Source: Neobacillus cucumis (GTDB taxonomy: Bacteria; Bacillota; Bacilli; Bacillales_B; DSM-18226). From it: a DNA stretch of 64,000 bases. Each line of letters starts with the position of its first letter. The first letter of the stretch is position 1. Below the pieces are notes generated by a model that saw only the letters and a program-made list of their open reading frames with translations, searched no databases and was not told the DNA's origin. The stretch is from the NCBI RefSeq assembly GCF_023715505.1, contig NZ_JAMBOH010000006.1, positions 1 through 64,000 on the forward strand, given 5' to 3'. Positions 8,248 through 18,753 of the stretch are shown here, piece by piece. The position numbers and the translations under genes are program-made.

Positions 8248-9312
8248 ATGGACGGGATACATGAGATTCTAGACGCGATTGTCGGGTCTGCTAATGATGA
8301 TGTCCTTGCTACGATTATTCGCGTAGAAGGATCAGCTTATCGAAAAGAGGGGACTTCCACGCTGTTTCGAGGTGATGGAACGCAAATAGGTCTTCTAAGT
8401 GCCGGCTGTCTTGAGACGGATTTGTCCTTTCGAGTTCAAGAAGTCATAAACCAAAGAAAAACAAACACCGTTGTTTATGATTTAAGGGACGAAGACGATC
8501 TGTCATGGGGGCAGGGGGCAGGCTGTAACGGTGTAATAAGTGTTCTGTTGGAACCGATTGATGCCTGTTTTCGTGAGCATCTCTGTAAATTAAAGTTCCA
8601 TTTAGATAATGGGAACCGTGTGACGGTGATAAAAAAATTAGCGAAAGACAATTCGGTTACTGACTATTTGTTTATCACAGATCATCAACAGCTGTTTGGA
8701 AAGTGGCACGGAAGAGTACCCCTGCAAATAAAAAGGCTTGTAAATGATATACATCAAAAAATACCGAAAAGTGGAATTTCTTATTTACCGGAATTATCAG
8801 CTGATATTTTCATCCATTGCTTTGAACCAAAGCCGCGGTTAATTGTCTTTGGGGCTGGCCGGGATGCCATTCCATTAGTTAATATGGCAGCTCAAGCAGG
8901 CTTTTCCGTCCTTGTCTCTGATTGGCGCTCGGCGTTATGTAAAGAAGAATATTTTTCGGAGGCTAATCAATTAATTGTGGGTTTTCCGAATGAAGTGATG
9001 CCTATGCTGACTTTATCCAGCTTAGACTCTGTCATCATCCTTACACATCATTTCCAAAAGGATCGAGAATTGTTACATCTTCTAAAAGGTAAAAACTTAA
9101 GATATTTGGGTGTGCTGGGCTCAAAAGATAGAACGCAACGTTTGCTTGATGGCCAAGAAATTCCGCCGGAGATTAAGAGCCCGGTTGGATTGCCAATAAG
9201 GGCGGAAGGTCCAGAGGAGATTGCGGTTAGTATTGTAGCGGAACTAATTCAGAGACAGCGGACAGAGCGGCCTGAGATGGTAATGGAAAGGAGCTGGTCG
9301 AGTAATGATTAG
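8248..9312 (+). CDS. pucA: XdhC/CoxI-type xanthine dehydrogenase maturation factor
   Basis: 354 residues with the XdhC/CoxI N-terminal domain (VEGSAYRKEGTSTLFRGDG, LLSAGCLETDLSFRV, LSWGQGAGCNG) and a C-terminal Rossmann-like XdhC domain (RLIVFGAGRDAIPLVNMAAQ, LGVLGSKDR). Family members bind and sulfurate the molybdenum cofactor before its insertion into xanthine dehydrogenase. AAGGGGG ahead of ATG 8248 marks the start; the frame upstream (TTG 8206) is spurious. It is first gene of the operon and overlaps the FAD-subunit gene by 8 bp. No MobA-like pucB lies beside it, unlike the B. subtilis puc order. Confidence 0.88.
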   Translation: MDGIHEILDAIVGSANDDVLATIIRVEGSAYRKEGTSTLFRGDGTQIGLLSAGCLETDLSFRVQEVINQRKTNTVVYDLRDEDDLSWGQGAGCNGVISVLLEPIDACFREHLCKLKFHLDNGNRVTVIKKLAKDNSVTDYLFITDHQQLFGKWHGRVPLQIKRLVNDIHQKIPKSGISYLPELSADIFIHCFEPKPRLIVFGAGRDAIPLVNMAAQAGFSVLVSDWRSALCKEEYFSEANQLIVGFPNEVMPMLTLSSLDSVIILTHHFQKDRELLHLLKGKNLRYLGVLGSKDRTQRLLDGQEIPPEIKSPVGLPIRAEGPEEIAVSIVAELIQRQRTERPEMVMERSWSSND

Positions 9313-10177
9313 ACAGGGAGCAACGATGTTGAACTCGCCAGCGGTTTGGCTTCCGGATAATCTGGCAGCAGCCTGGCAATTAAAACAACAGTTAGGTGAA
9401 GAGGCTAGCTTTATCGCGGGAGGAACACTCATGCAGACTCAGTGGCAAAAAGGTACGGATTGCCCCCGCCATTTAATTAGTTTGGAACAGATTAAAGAAA
9501 TGCAAGGTTGTGAGAGAGCTAATTTTAACGGAGAAGCTGGTATCCGGATTGGTGCTTTAACCACACTAGCAGCTTGCAAGGATCACCCTTCACTTTCAAA
9601 AAATATCCCCTTATTAGCAGAAGCTATAAGAAATGTTGCAGCACTGGCTGTTCGTAATCGTGGAACGATTGGCGGCAATATTGCGGGAGGATTTGGCGAT
9701 ATAATTCCTGCCCTTTTGGCGCTCGATGCAACCTTATCCTTTTATGATGGAGGTAAAACAAAACTAAAAAGATTATCAGATTGTCTAGGTAAATCAGATG
9801 CTGCAATTCTTACCGCCATTTATGTTCCTGACAATAAAGAGCTTAAAGGGAAGAGTTATTTTTATAAAAAGCTTGGATACAGGGAGGCATTTACCCCTAG
9901 TATTGTAACCATCTCCGGCTGCTGTCAGCTCAACGAACAAAAGGAGGTCGAGTACATTCGCCTTGCTGCGGGGGGAGGGACAACGCCGCCTCAACGACTG
10001 GCCGGGGGTGAAAGATTAGTGGAAGGTTGCAAATTATCCAATGAACTCTTAAAAAATCTTTTTCAAAAGATAAAAGATGAATTCAATGCAGCAACAGATA
10101 TGTTTACCACGGCAGAATATAAAAAAACGGTCGCTGCCAATATGATTGTTTCAAAGATTGCAGGCTATGCTGGTTAG
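9305..10177 (+). CDS. pucC: Xanthine dehydrogenase FAD-binding subunit
   Basis: 290 residues of the molybdopterin-dehydrogenase FAD-binding family. The FAD segments are FIAGGTLMQTQWQKG (about residues 38-52), IRIGALTTLAACKDHPSL, and NVAALAVRNRGTIGGNIAGG, the typical R-N-x-G-T-I-G-G-N phosphate-binding turn. The CO-dehydrogenase flavoprotein C-terminal domain follows (YREAFTPSIVTISGCCQLNE). ATG 9305 overlaps the previous stop; an in-frame ATG at 9326 with GGGAG is an alternative. It passes electrons from the iron-sulfur subunit to NAD+. Confidence 0.88.
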   Translation: MIRQGATMLNSPAVWLPDNLAAAWQLKQQLGEEASFIAGGTLMQTQWQKGTDCPRHLISLEQIKEMQGCERANFNGEAGIRIGALTTLAACKDHPSLSKNIPLLAEAIRNVAALAVRNRGTIGGNIAGGFGDIIPALLALDATLSFYDGGKTKLKRLSDCLGKSDAAILTAIYVPDNKELKGKSYFYKKLGYREAFTPSIVTISGCCQLNEQKEVEYIRLAAGGGTTPPQRLAGGERLVEGCKLSNELLKNLFQKIKDEFNAATDMFTTAEYKKTVAANMIVSKIAGYAG

Positions 10178-10193
10178 AAAAGGAAGGGATCTT

Positions 10194-12485
10194 ATGGCAT
10201 TACAAACTAGCCTTTCAGAGCTGAAAAGAAGGGTACGTCCTGATGGTCCCGAAAAAGTGACCGGCAGAATGAAATACCTTACAGACCTAACGTTTCCTAA
10301 CATGTTATATGGGGAAATTTTAAGAAGCACGGAGCCACATGCCAAGATTGTATCTATTTCGGTCGATGAAGCAGAGCAGCTTCCAGGTGTTAGGGCGGTT
10401 GTCACTTACAAGGACGTTCCTGGTTTGAATGGTTTTGGACTTATTTTTCCGGATCAGCCAGTTTTATGTGAAGACCGCGTCCGCTATGTCGGAGATGCTC
10501 TAGCTGCTGTCGCGGCAGATACAAAGGAAATCGCCGAGCAGGCATTACGGTTAATTCGGGTTGAATACAAGAAGCTGCCAGTAGTTGATAGTCCCGAGAA
10601 AGCTCTTCAGCCTGATGCCCCGCTTCTTCATCCAGGAGGCAACATTCTACATCATCCTTATTTTAAAAAAGGAGATGTGGAAATCGCTTTTCAAACATGC
10701 GCTATTGTTGTCGAGGAAACCTACGAGTTGCCAAGACAAATGCATGCCTATATGGAAACCGAGGGCGGCGTGATTGTCCCAGAACCAGATGGGAAATTAA
10801 CCGTTTATGTAGGGACGCAGCATGGTTTTAAGGACCGGTTTCAATTGGCAAGAATTCTGGATATGCCGGAAACGGATATCCGTGTAGTTTCAAGCCCAAT
10901 GGGTGGTTCCTTTGGCGGGAAGGATGAATTAAATATTCAGCCATATGGGGCATTACTTGCACTCGCCACAAACTGTCCTGTCAAAATTCATAACAGCAGA
11001 CAGGAATCGGTCAGAGCAGGGCTTAAACGCCATCCAATGAACATTACAATGAAAACGGGAGTGGATCAAGAGGGGAATATTCTTGCCCATAAGGTAAAAA
11101 TTATCGCCGATACTGGGGCGTATGCCACTTTAGGTCCTGCCGTTTTAGATTTTGCTGTGGAGCATGCACCAGGTCCCTATATCATCCCACATATGGAAAT
11201 AGAGGGATTATCTGTTTTTACCAATAATGGCGTATCAGGTGAGTTCCGGGGCTTTGGCGGGAACCAAATCACGTTTGCATTAGAGGGGCAAATGGACCGG
11301 CTTGCTAATAAGTTGAATATGGATCCAGTAACATTCCGTTTAAAGAATTTAAGGAAAGCGGATGATCCTGGGCCATTAGGACAAAAAATAGCTCCTACGA
11401 ATGGAGCATCAGATGTCCTTCAAGCGATTGAACGTTCCCATGCTGAAAAATCCAAGAGGTGGAAGCAGGAGGAACTTGATAAATGGAAGGTGAGAGGGAC
11501 TGGCATTGCCCTCACGATGCATGGAGGCGGACTTGGAATCGACCGGAATGATCCTGCCGGCGGCCGGCTTTCTTTTACAAAGGCCGGGAAAATTGAAGCC
11601 GCCTTCGGGTTTGAAGAGTGTGGTCAAGGTCTTTTGGCCGTGATTGAAACCTTACTAATAGAAGAATTCGAGTGTACAGAAAAAGATATTAAGATTGTTA
11701 TAGGAGATACCGCTTTGGTACCTGTCAGCGGTTCATCGACTGCCTCAAGATCAACAAGTATGGTATGGCAGGCACTAATGAGAATGAAGGATTCCTTTCG
11801 GAAGCAAGTTTTAGAACTCGCACAGATGATTACAGGGATTTTTGCTGATCAGCTGCGAATGGGACCAAGGGGAATCTGGAAGGTTGGAGAGATGGACGCT
11901 TCGGGACCTTTTATTACTTTTACCCAGCTGGCGCATCAGATGCCAACTGGCCGGTCAATTAATGTCCACACTTCGTTTAACTTTCCAACGAGTCCTGATG
12001 CAACAGTGGGGGGAAGTCACTATCTTTATGCTTTTGCAGCTGTAATCGCCCACGTAGAAGTGGATTTGTTAACTGGCCAAGTGAAGGTGAGCACAATCGA
12101 CCAAGCGGTAGCGGCTGGCCCTGTTGTCAGCGCATTGGGATATCTAGGTCAAATAGAAGGAGGAGGCGTAATGGCCCTAGGCTATACCATGATGGAGGAA
12201 GCCGTCATGGATAAGGGAATCTATCTAACTGATAACTTTGATAACTATTTTATTCCCACCATTTGTGATGTTCCCTACAACACGAATGTTGAGGCGATTG
12301 AAAAACTGGCGGCGGGCGACCCATTTGGTCCAAGAGGGGTGGGGGAAATTGGAACGGTTGCGGTTGCGCCGGCGATTGTTCGAGCGATTTATGATGCAAC
12401 GGGCTGCTGGGTGAATAAGCTGCCTGTTTCTCCTGAATTTTTATTAAAATCGATCAGTTTAGGAGAGATGAAACCATGGATATGA
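10194..12485 (+). CDS. pucD: Xanthine dehydrogenase molybdopterin-binding subunit
   Basis: 763 residues of the xanthine oxidase large-subunit family. The N-terminal hammerhead domain (RVRPDGPEKVTGRMKYLTDL) is followed by Mo-cofactor-binding segments SSPMGGSFGGKDE, GVSGEFRGFGGNQ, GFEECGQGLLAVIE and GSSTASRSTSMVW. GPRGVGEIGTVAVAPAIVRA near the C-terminus contains the conserved catalytic glutamate. GGAAGG ahead of ATG 10194 sets the start; the frame upstream overlaps pucC and is not used. It ends 10 bp inside the next gene. With pucC and pucE it forms the enzyme oxidising hypoxanthine and xanthine to urate. Close relatives act on other N-heterocycles, so specificity rests on context. Confidence 0.88.
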   Translation: MALQTSLSELKRRVRPDGPEKVTGRMKYLTDLTFPNMLYGEILRSTEPHAKIVSISVDEAEQLPGVRAVVTYKDVPGLNGFGLIFPDQPVLCEDRVRYVGDALAAVAADTKEIAEQALRLIRVEYKKLPVVDSPEKALQPDAPLLHPGGNILHHPYFKKGDVEIAFQTCAIVVEETYELPRQMHAYMETEGGVIVPEPDGKLTVYVGTQHGFKDRFQLARILDMPETDIRVVSSPMGGSFGGKDELNIQPYGALLALATNCPVKIHNSRQESVRAGLKRHPMNITMKTGVDQEGNILAHKVKIIADTGAYATLGPAVLDFAVEHAPGPYIIPHMEIEGLSVFTNNGVSGEFRGFGGNQITFALEGQMDRLANKLNMDPVTFRLKNLRKADDPGPLGQKIAPTNGASDVLQAIERSHAEKSKRWKQEELDKWKVRGTGIALTMHGGGLGIDRNDPAGGRLSFTKAGKIEAAFGFEECGQGLLAVIETLLIEEFECTEKDIKIVIGDTALVPVSGSSTASRSTSMVWQALMRMKDSFRKQVLELAQMITGIFADQLRMGPRGIWKVGEMDASGPFITFTQLAHQMPTGRSINVHTSFNFPTSPDATVGGSHYLYAFAAVIAHVEVDLLTGQVKVSTIDQAVAAGPVVSALGYLGQIEGGGVMALGYTMMEEAVMDKGIYLTDNFDNYFIPTICDVPYNTNVEAIEKLAAGDPFGPRGVGEIGTVAVAPAIVRAIYDATGCWVNKLPVSPEFLLKSISLGEMKPWI

Positions 12486-13015
12486 AACATGTCATCCAGA
12501 GTATGGACCTGCCAATAGCTGCCCCTAAAATAGAGCTTACCCTTACTGTAAATGGCGTCCTCCATCAGTTAGAAGCAGCACCAGCAGCAAGGCTTGTGGA
12601 TATTTTACGGGAGGAACTAGGGCTGTCAGGTACAAAAATGTCCTGTGAGATTGGCCGCTGTGGTGCCTGTGCCGTTCATATGAATGGTCAATTAGTTAAC
12701 TCATGTCTGGTTATGGCCTATCAAGCAAACCATACCTCCATTCATACAATAGAAGGACTAGAGGAGGATGAATTACATCCGATTCAAAAGGCGTTTTTAG
12801 AAGAGGGAGGATTTCAATGCGGGTATTGCACCCCGGGGATGATCATGGCTGTTAAGGCATTGCTTGATTCAAACCCCAGCCCTACTAAACAACAAATACA
12901 GGAAGCACTCTCGGGGAATTTATGCCGTTGTACGGGATATGGCGGAATCATTCGTGCAGTGGAAAAGGCGATTACAAGCTTAAAAGAAAATCAGGTTACT
13001 AACATCGAGGAGTGA
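12476..13015 (+). CDS. pucE: Xanthine dehydrogenase 2Fe-2S subunit
   Basis: 179 residues. The plant-type ferredoxin domain carries MSCEIGRCGACAVHM and a later cysteine in LVNSCLVM. The second all-helical domain carries GFQCGYCTPGMIMA and SGNLCRCTGYGG. All eight cluster cysteines are present. It has an N-terminal extension of about 20 residues compared with minimal homologues. AGGAGAG at 12461-12467 serves ATG 12476. It is the electron relay of the enzyme encoded by pucCDE. Confidence 0.9.
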   Translation: MDMKHVIQSMDLPIAAPKIELTLTVNGVLHQLEAAPAARLVDILREELGLSGTKMSCEIGRCGACAVHMNGQLVNSCLVMAYQANHTSIHTIEGLEEDELHPIQKAFLEEGGFQCGYCTPGMIMAVKALLDSNPSPTKQQIQEALSGNLCRCTGYGGIIRAVEKAITSLKENQVTNIEE

Positions 13016-13022
13016 TTGACCG

Positions 13023-14426
13023 ATGGCTAAAGTACTAACTGAAGTAGTTAAGGAGGATAAAAAGACAAAAGAGCTATTGGTAAAGAATGGCCTTGTTTTT
13101 ACTGAGGGAGGCTTTAAAGATATCACCATTAAAATTGTTGATGAGAAGATTGTCTCACTGGTGGAGAGTGAAGCAGGTCCAATTTTGGAGACAGCGGAAA
13201 ACATTATCGATGCAAGTGGCTGCCTAGTGGTTCCCGGATTTATCGATGCCCATGTTCATTTTAATGATCCAGGCAGAACCGATTGGGAAGGGATTGAGAC
13301 AGGAAGCCGTGCTGCCGCAATGGGAGGGACGACGACCATTTTTGATATGCCGCTCAATTGTTCCCCATCTACCATAAGCTTACAAAATTTAACTGATAAG
13401 AGAGAGTATTTAACGTCATTATCCCATATCGATTATGCCCTCTGGGGCGGGATGACTGGTACTAACCTAAATAATAGACAGGAATTAGCCCAAATGAGTG
13501 AGGGAGTGATTGCCTGGAAGTCATTTATGAGTGAAAGCGGGATCGATGACTTTCAATACTTATCTCCCACTGAATTGAAACAAGCCATGCTAGCGGCAAA
13601 GGACCATGGCAAAGTACTCGCCCTCCATGCGGAATGGGAAAAGGATATTGCTAGACTTATAGCTTTTAATAAACAGCATCCATGGCTGAATGAACGAAGT
13701 GCTTATTTAGCGAGCAGACCGATCTCGGCAGAAGAAAAGGCAGTAAGTTATGCGTTAGAGCTTGCCGCCAAATTTGGAACAGCTCTTCATTTTGTTCATA
13801 TTAGTTCACCAAAGGTAGTTCGTCTAATTGAGGAGGCTAAAAAAAGTGGTGTAAACGTAACGGTTGAGACGTGTCCTCATTATTTAATTTTTGATGAAGA
13901 GGATTTTCTTCGTGAGGGTGCGCTCCTAAAATGTGCCCCGCCATTAAGACCACGCCAAGAGGTAGAAGGACTATGGGAATGTTTGGCAGACGATATGATT
14001 GATACGATTGGGTCTGACCATTCTCCATGTCTATTTTCCATGAAAGCAACCGATTCGATCTGGGATGCTTGGGGTGGTATCCAAGGAGTTCAATTTACGT
14101 GGCTGGCAATGGTGGATGAGGCTTTGAAACGTGGAGTGCCTCTTAAACAGATTTTCCCTTTAGGAACATCCAATGTCGCAGACCGTTTTGGGATTGAGGA
14201 AAGAAAAGGAAGAATTAGTCCGGGGTTAGATGCCGATTTAGTTTTCTTTTGTTTAGATGAAACGACTGTTGCCGAAAAAGAGTCTTTTGGATTTCGAAAT
14301 GCCTATTCCCCTTATGAGGGCCGAGTATTTTCAACCAAGGTTAAGAAGACGATGCTGCGTGGCAAGGTGATTTATGACGATCAAAAGGGAGTAACAAATG
14401 AAAAAATGGGTGTCTGTCTGAACTAA
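13023..14426 (+). CDS. pucH: Allantoinase
   Basis: 467 residues of the cyclic amidohydrolase family. The binuclear metal site is shown by PGFIDAHVHFNDPGRTDWEG (HxH near residue 77), the carboxylated lysine in GVIAWKSFMSESG, the histidines in LALHAEWEK and LHFVHISSP, and the aspartate in DTIGSDHSPC. SDHSPC with PFL-type surroundings favours allantoinase over dihydropyrimidinase; operon context (purine oxidation before, urease after) supports it. It hydrolyses allantoin to allantoate. It begins 7 bp after pucE and ends 18 bp before ureA, so it bridges the purine and urease halves of one transcript. Confidence 0.88.
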   Translation: MAKVLTEVVKEDKKTKELLVKNGLVFTEGGFKDITIKIVDEKIVSLVESEAGPILETAENIIDASGCLVVPGFIDAHVHFNDPGRTDWEGIETGSRAAAMGGTTTIFDMPLNCSPSTISLQNLTDKREYLTSLSHIDYALWGGMTGTNLNNRQELAQMSEGVIAWKSFMSESGIDDFQYLSPTELKQAMLAAKDHGKVLALHAEWEKDIARLIAFNKQHPWLNERSAYLASRPISAEEKAVSYALELAAKFGTALHFVHISSPKVVRLIEEAKKSGVNVTVETCPHYLIFDEEDFLREGALLKCAPPLRPRQEVEGLWECLADDMIDTIGSDHSPCLFSMKATDSIWDAWGGIQGVQFTWLAMVDEALKRGVPLKQIFPLGTSNVADRFGIEERKGRISPGLDADLVFFCLDETTVAEKESFGFRNAYSPYEGRVFSTKVKKTMLRGKVIYDDQKGVTNEKMGVCLN

Positions 14427-14444
14427 GGGAGTGAGGGAAAAGGA

Positions 14445-14747
14445 ATGAAACTTACCCAGAGGGAGCAGGAGAAATTAATGGTCGTGGTGGCCGCCGATTT
14501 AGCGAGGCGCCGGAAGGACCGCGGCTTAAAACTTAATTATCCGGAAGCAGTTGCGCTCATAACGTACGAAATTATGGAGGGAGCAAGGGATGGCAAATCG
14601 GTTGCGGAATTAATGAGTGCGGGGACCAAAATTTTAGCCTCGGAAGATGTCATGGAAGGTATTCCTGAAATGATTCGGGACATTCAGGTCGAGGCGACAT
14701 TCCCTGATGGCACAAAACTAGTAACCGTACATCAACCGATTCAATAG
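14445..14747 (+). CDS. ureA: Urease gamma subunit
   Basis: 100 residues, the standard length of separate gamma subunits. Typical segments are [40 protein letters not shown] and [19 protein letters not shown]. It forms the small structural subunit of the (alpha-beta-gamma)3 nickel urease. GGGAGTGAGGG upstream provides the ribosome site. The following gap of about 180 bp to ureB is far longer than other gaps in this operon and is filled by a 21-bp repeat array. Confidence 0.95.
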   Translation: MKLTQREQEKLMVVVAADLARRRKDRGLKLNYPEAVALITYEIMEGARDGKSVAELMSAGTKILASEDVMEGIPEMIRDIQVEATFPDGTKLVTVHQPIQ

Positions 14748-14768
14748 AAATTTCGGGTTTTAGGGCTA

Positions 14769-14899
14769 TTCAACCAAATTAGTGAGTTATTCTACGAAAC
14801 TAAGGGAGTTTTCTACGTTTTCTAGGATCAATTCTACAAAAATTAAATTATTTCTACGAAATAACCAAACAATTCTACAAATAATGTAGAAAATTTACA
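14769..14899. repeat. Tandem array of about 21-bp units (TTCTAC family) between ureA and ureB
   Basis: The core TTCTAC, with variants TTCAAC and TTTACA, recurs at 14769, 14790, 14811, 14832, 14852, 14873 and 14894, spacing 21, 21, 21, 20, 21, 21. The rest of each unit is AT-rich and variable. It is non-coding and lies inside an operon, so it is transcribed. The same core on the opposite strand forms the array at 55622-55712. Confidence 0.75.
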
Positions 14900-14926
14900 A
14901 TATGCCAATTTTACGGAGTGAAAAGT

Positions 14927-15262
14927 ATGATTCCAGGTGAATACCGCTTAAGAAAGGACCCAATTATTTGTAACCAAGGAAGGCCTGCTTCAATGGTCAT
15001 GGTGCTCAATCTTGGGGACCGACCGATCCAAATAGGGTCACATTTTCATTTTTATGAGGTAAACGCAGCACTGCAATTTGACCGCGATCAAACATTTGGC
15101 AAACACTTAAATATCCCTGCAGGCACGGCTGTAAGGTTTGAACCTGGCGACACAAAAGAAGTAGAGCTCGTTCCCTTCGCGGGCCGCCGCGAGGTTTATG
15201 GATTAAATAATCAAACAAATGGTCCTCTAGAAACTAAAAAGGAGGGACATCATGAGCTTTAG
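14927..15262 (+). CDS. ureB: Urease beta subunit
   Basis: 111 residues, matching the separate beta subunits of Bacillus ureases. Segments [36 protein letters not shown] and [20 protein letters not shown] are diagnostic. GGAG at 14914-14917 with 9-base spacing selects ATG 14927 rather than GTG 14918. It overlaps ureC by 11 bp, consistent with translational coupling. Confidence 0.94.
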   Translation: MIPGEYRLRKDPIICNQGRPASMVMVLNLGDRPIQIGSHFHFYEVNAALQFDRDQTFGKHLNIPAGTAVRFEPGDTKEVELVPFAGRREVYGLNNQTNGPLETKKEGHHEL

Positions 15263-16964
15263 AATGTCGAGAAAGCAATATGCGGATATGTTTGGTCCCA
15301 CAACAGGGGATGCCATCCGCCTTGCTGATACTGATTTATTTATTGAAATAGAAAAGGACTTCGCCGTTTATGGCGATGAAGTGAAATTCGGAGGCGGAAA
15401 GGTGATTCGGGATGGGATGGGACAGCATCCGCTCGCAACCCGAGCAGCCGGAGCGCTCGATACTGTGATTACCAATGCCATTATCGTCGATTATACTGGA
15501 ATCTATAAAGCGGACATCGGGATTCGTGATGGACGGATTGCTGGTATAGGTAAAAGCGGAAATCCGCTCCTGATGGAAAAAGTGGATATGATTATTGGGG
15601 CCTCAACAGAGGTCATTGCCGGCGAAGGGATGATTGTCACGGCCGGCGGTATTGATGCTCATATTCATTTTATCAGCCCGCAGCAAATTGAAACCGCCCT
15701 ATCCTCAGGGATTACGACCATGATTGGAGGCGGCACGGGACCTGCGACTGGAACCAATGCCACAACCTGTACACCAGGTGAATGGAATATCCATCGTATG
15801 TTAGAAGCAGCAGAGGAATTCCCTATGAACTTGGGGTTTTTAGGAAAAGGAAATGCGTCAGCACCAGAATCGTTAATTGAACAAATTAATGCTGGGGTCA
15901 TTGGCCTAAAGCTTCATGAAGACTGGGGGACAACGGCATCGGCAATCGACCATTGCCTTAGGGTTGCTGACCAATATGATGTCCAGGTCGCGATCCACAC
16001 CGATACCTTAAATGAGGGCGGGTTTGTCGAAGATACCTTGGCAGCGATCAATGGGCGGGTCATCCATACATATCATACGGAAGGCGCAGGAGGCGGGCAT
16101 GCCCCTGATATTATTAAGGTTGCCAGCTATCCCTATATTCTTCCGTCTTCTACTAATCCAACCCGTCCCTATACAAAAAATACCTTAGATGAACATCTTG
16201 ATATGCTGATGGTATGCCATCACTTAGACCCTGAGGTACCGGAGGATATTGCCTTTGCCGATTCAAGGATTCGCAAAGAAACGATTGCGGCTGAAGATAT
16301 TCTCCATGATTTGGGCGTATTCAGCATGATTAGTTCCGATTCACAGGCGATGGGCCGTGTGGGAGAGGTCATTACCCGTACATGGCAAACTGCGGATAAA
16401 ATGAGAAAGCAAAGAGGAAAGATGCCAGAGGATACGGGTGTGGGCGACAACTTTCGGGTCAAACGCTATATTGCCAAGTATACGATTAATCCGGCGATTA
16501 CTCATGGTATTGCGGAGGAGGTTGGTTCTATTGAGGCAGGAAAACTGGCCGACCTCGTCATCTGGGATCCGGCATTTTTTGGTGTTAAGCCTGAGCTGGT
16601 ACTAAAAGGCGGTATGATTGCCCACAGTTTGATGGGTGATCCGAATGCTTCAATTCCTACTCCGCAGCCTGTATTATACCGCCCTATGTTCGCTTCCTAT
16701 GGAAAAGCAAAATATTCTACTTCGATTACCTTTATGTCTAAAGCAGCGATTAATCTTGGTGTACCAGAGCAGCTCGGATTAAAAAAACTCATCAAACCGG
16801 TCCAGGGAATTCGTCACTTAAGCAAGACAGATATGAAGCTAAATGGTGAAATGCCCAAAATAGATGTGGATCCACAAACCTATGAGGTCATGGTGGACGG
16901 GGAACTTGTGACCTGTGAACCGGCTGAGATTCTACCGATGGCCCAGCGCTACTTTTTATTTTAA
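15252..16964 (+). CDS. ureC: Urease alpha (catalytic) subunit
   Basis: 570 residues, full length. The two-nickel active site is visible: GGIDAHIHF (histidines near residues 136 and 138), the carbamylated lysine in GLKLHEDWG (near 220), [11 protein letters not shown], the flap cysteine in MVCHHLD (near 322) and [13 protein letters not shown]. The N-terminal [20 protein letters not shown] is family-typical. It hydrolyses urea to ammonia and carbamate in the cytoplasm. AAGGAGG upstream serves ATG 15252. Confidence 0.97.
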   Translation: MSFRMSRKQYADMFGPTTGDAIRLADTDLFIEIEKDFAVYGDEVKFGGGKVIRDGMGQHPLATRAAGALDTVITNAIIVDYTGIYKADIGIRDGRIAGIGKSGNPLLMEKVDMIIGASTEVIAGEGMIVTAGGIDAHIHFISPQQIETALSSGITTMIGGGTGPATGTNATTCTPGEWNIHRMLEAAEEFPMNLGFLGKGNASAPESLIEQINAGVIGLKLHEDWGTTASAIDHCLRVADQYDVQVAIHTDTLNEGGFVEDTLAAINGRVIHTYHTEGAGGGHAPDIIKVASYPYILPSSTNPTRPYTKNTLDEHLDMLMVCHHLDPEVPEDIAFADSRIRKETIAAEDILHDLGVFSMISSDSQAMGRVGEVITRTWQTADKMRKQRGKMPEDTGVGDNFRVKRYIAKYTINPAITHGIAEEVGSIEAGKLADLVIWDPAFFGVKPELVLKGGMIAHSLMGDPNASIPTPQPVLYRPMFASYGKAKYSTSITFMSKAAINLGVPEQLGLKKLIKPVQGIRHLSKTDMKLNGEMPKIDVDPQTYEVMVDGELVTCEPAEILPMAQRYFLF

Positions 16965-16990
16965 AAGAGGATCAGTAAAGGGGGATAAAG

Positions 16991-17437
16991 ATGATTATTG
17001 AACAAATCGTTGGGAATGTTGAGGATATCCCATCATCTGGCAGGCATATCGAAAAGGTCTATTTATCAAGCGATGATTTGGTGAAGCGCATCCAGCGGGT
17101 GACTACCGACCATGGGAAAGAGGTGGGGATTCGTTTAAAGGAGCCTAAAGATCTTATAGAGGGCGATATATTATATATGGATGAACACAATATGATCGTC
17201 ATAAGTGTCATGAATGATGACTTGCTGGTGATTCACCCTGCGAATATAAAGCAAATGGGGGAGATTGCCCATCAGCTCGGGAACCGTCATTTGCCTGCTC
17301 AATTTGAAGGTGAAGATATGCTCGTCCAATATGATTACCTTGTTCAGGAGCTCCTAGAACAATTAGATGTACCGTATTCTAGGCAAATAAGAAAAGTAAA
17401 AAAGGCCTTCCGTCATATCGGTCATCATCATGGATAA
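16991..17437 (+). CDS. ureE: Urease accessory protein UreE (nickel metallochaperone)
   Basis: 148 residues with the UreE peptide-binding N-domain and metal-binding C-domain ([20 protein letters not shown], where the GNRH histidine binds nickel at the dimer interface). The tail RHIGHHHG is a short histidine cluster as in Bacillus UreE. AAAGGGGG lies before ATG 16991. It overlaps ureF by 8 bp. Confidence 0.93.
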   Translation: MIIEQIVGNVEDIPSSGRHIEKVYLSSDDLVKRIQRVTTDHGKEVGIRLKEPKDLIEGDILYMDEHNMIVISVMNDDLLVIHPANIKQMGEIAHQLGNRHLPAQFEGEDMLVQYDYLVQELLEQLDVPYSRQIRKVKKAFRHIGHHHG

Positions 17438-18116
17438 CCAGCTATTAGCTTTGCTGCAATTTGGCGATTCGAACTTTCCTTCAGGAGCCTTTTCCCATTC
17501 ATTTGGTCTGGAAACCTATATACAGGAAGGCACGATTCATGATAAAGAAACATTCTTTAGTTGGATTAGCATGTTTTTGAAAAAACAACTTGCTGCAACT
17601 GATGGGCTCGCCTGCCGGTTGGCTATTGATGCCTTAAGACAGAAACAAATAGAGGAGGTTTGGGCCCTCGACCGAAAGCTTTATATACAAAATATTCCTA
17701 AAGAAACCCGCCAAGCTAATAGGAGAATTGGCGAGAGGCTCATTAAAATGGGCAGGGATTTATATTCAATTCCATTATTAGAAGATTATCAGATGAAAAT
17801 AAAACAAAGTGAAGCCTATGGACATCCTGCTATTGTATTTGCGATTATTAGTCAATTTTTAAAAATAGACCAATATCAAATTATGTTGACCTTTCTATAT
17901 TCCACTGTCGGAACACTAGTTCAAAATGCGGTACGCGGTATTCCGCTAGGTCAAACAGCGGGCCAACAAATTCTTTTAGAGCTTCAGCCTTATTTAGTAG
18001 AAACGGTAAAACAAATAGACAAAATGGAGCATGATGATTTTGGTGCAGTTGCCCCTGGGATTGAAATTGCCCAAATGCGTCATGAGAGGCTGCATGTACG
18101 GTTATTTATGTCTTGA
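17430..18116 (+). CDS. ureF: Urease accessory protein UreF
   Basis: 228 residues, all-helical UreF family. [20 protein letters not shown] is the N-terminal signature; [20 protein letters not shown] and the C-terminal [20 protein letters not shown] are also typical. It bridges UreG and UreD on apo-urease during GTP-dependent nickel insertion. The start is embedded in the 3' end of ureE. Confidence 0.92.
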   Translation: MDNQLLALLQFGDSNFPSGAFSHSFGLETYIQEGTIHDKETFFSWISMFLKKQLAATDGLACRLAIDALRQKQIEEVWALDRKLYIQNIPKETRQANRRIGERLIKMGRDLYSIPLLEDYQMKIKQSEAYGHPAIVFAIISQFLKIDQYQIMLTFLYSTVGTLVQNAVRGIPLGQTAGQQILLELQPYLVETVKQIDKMEHDDFGAVAPGIEIAQMRHERLHVRLFMS

Positions 18117-18141
18117 AAAATAAAAGAAAGAAGGGGAGAAG

Positions 18142-18753
18142 ATGGAGCCTATACGAATTGGAATTGGCGGGCCGGTTGGAGCAGGAAAAACCATGCTGGT
18201 CGAGCGGTTAACGAGACATCTAAATGATGAATTTAAAATGGCTGTCGTAACGAATGATATTTACACAAAGGAAGATGCCCAATTTTTAATTAAAAATAGT
18301 GTGCTGCCTGGTGACCGAATAATTGGCGTGGAAACAGGAGGCTGTCCGCATACCGCGATACGGGAAGATGCATCAATGAATTTTGCCGCGATTGATGAAT
18401 TAAAGGAAAAACATCCTGACCTTTCGATTATTTTTGTCGAGAGCGGAGGGGATAACCTGGCTGCTACCTTTAGTCCGGAACTGGTCGATTTCTCTATATA
18501 CATAATTGATGTTGCCCAGGGGGAAAAAATCCCGCGTAAAGGCGGCCAAGGCATGATTAAATCAGATCTGTTTATTATTAACAAGATTGATTTGGCACCG
18601 TATGTGGGGGCGAGTTTGGAGGTCATGGAATCAGATACGAAGGCAGCCAGAGGTACCAAACCATACATTTTTACGAATTTAAAAACCGATACAGGCCTTG
18701 ACCAGGTAATTGATTGGATAAAAAAGAATACGTTGTTAGTAGGATTGGGATAG
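18142..18753 (+). CDS. ureG: Urease accessory GTPase UreG
   Basis: 203 residues, SIMIBI-class GTPase. The P-loop is [17 protein letters not shown], and [31 protein letters not shown] (with the CPH metal site) and [12 protein letters not shown] follow. It powers nickel delivery to urease. GAAGGGGAGAAG precedes ATG 18142. Its stop is directly followed by the GTG of ureD. Confidence 0.95.
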   Translation: MEPIRIGIGGPVGAGKTMLVERLTRHLNDEFKMAVVTNDIYTKEDAQFLIKNSVLPGDRIIGVETGGCPHTAIREDASMNFAAIDELKEKHPDLSIIFVESGGDNLAATFSPELVDFSIYIIDVAQGEKIPRKGGQGMIKSDLFIINKIDLAPYVGASLEVMESDTKAARGTKPYIFTNLKTDTGLDQVIDWIKKNTLLVGLG

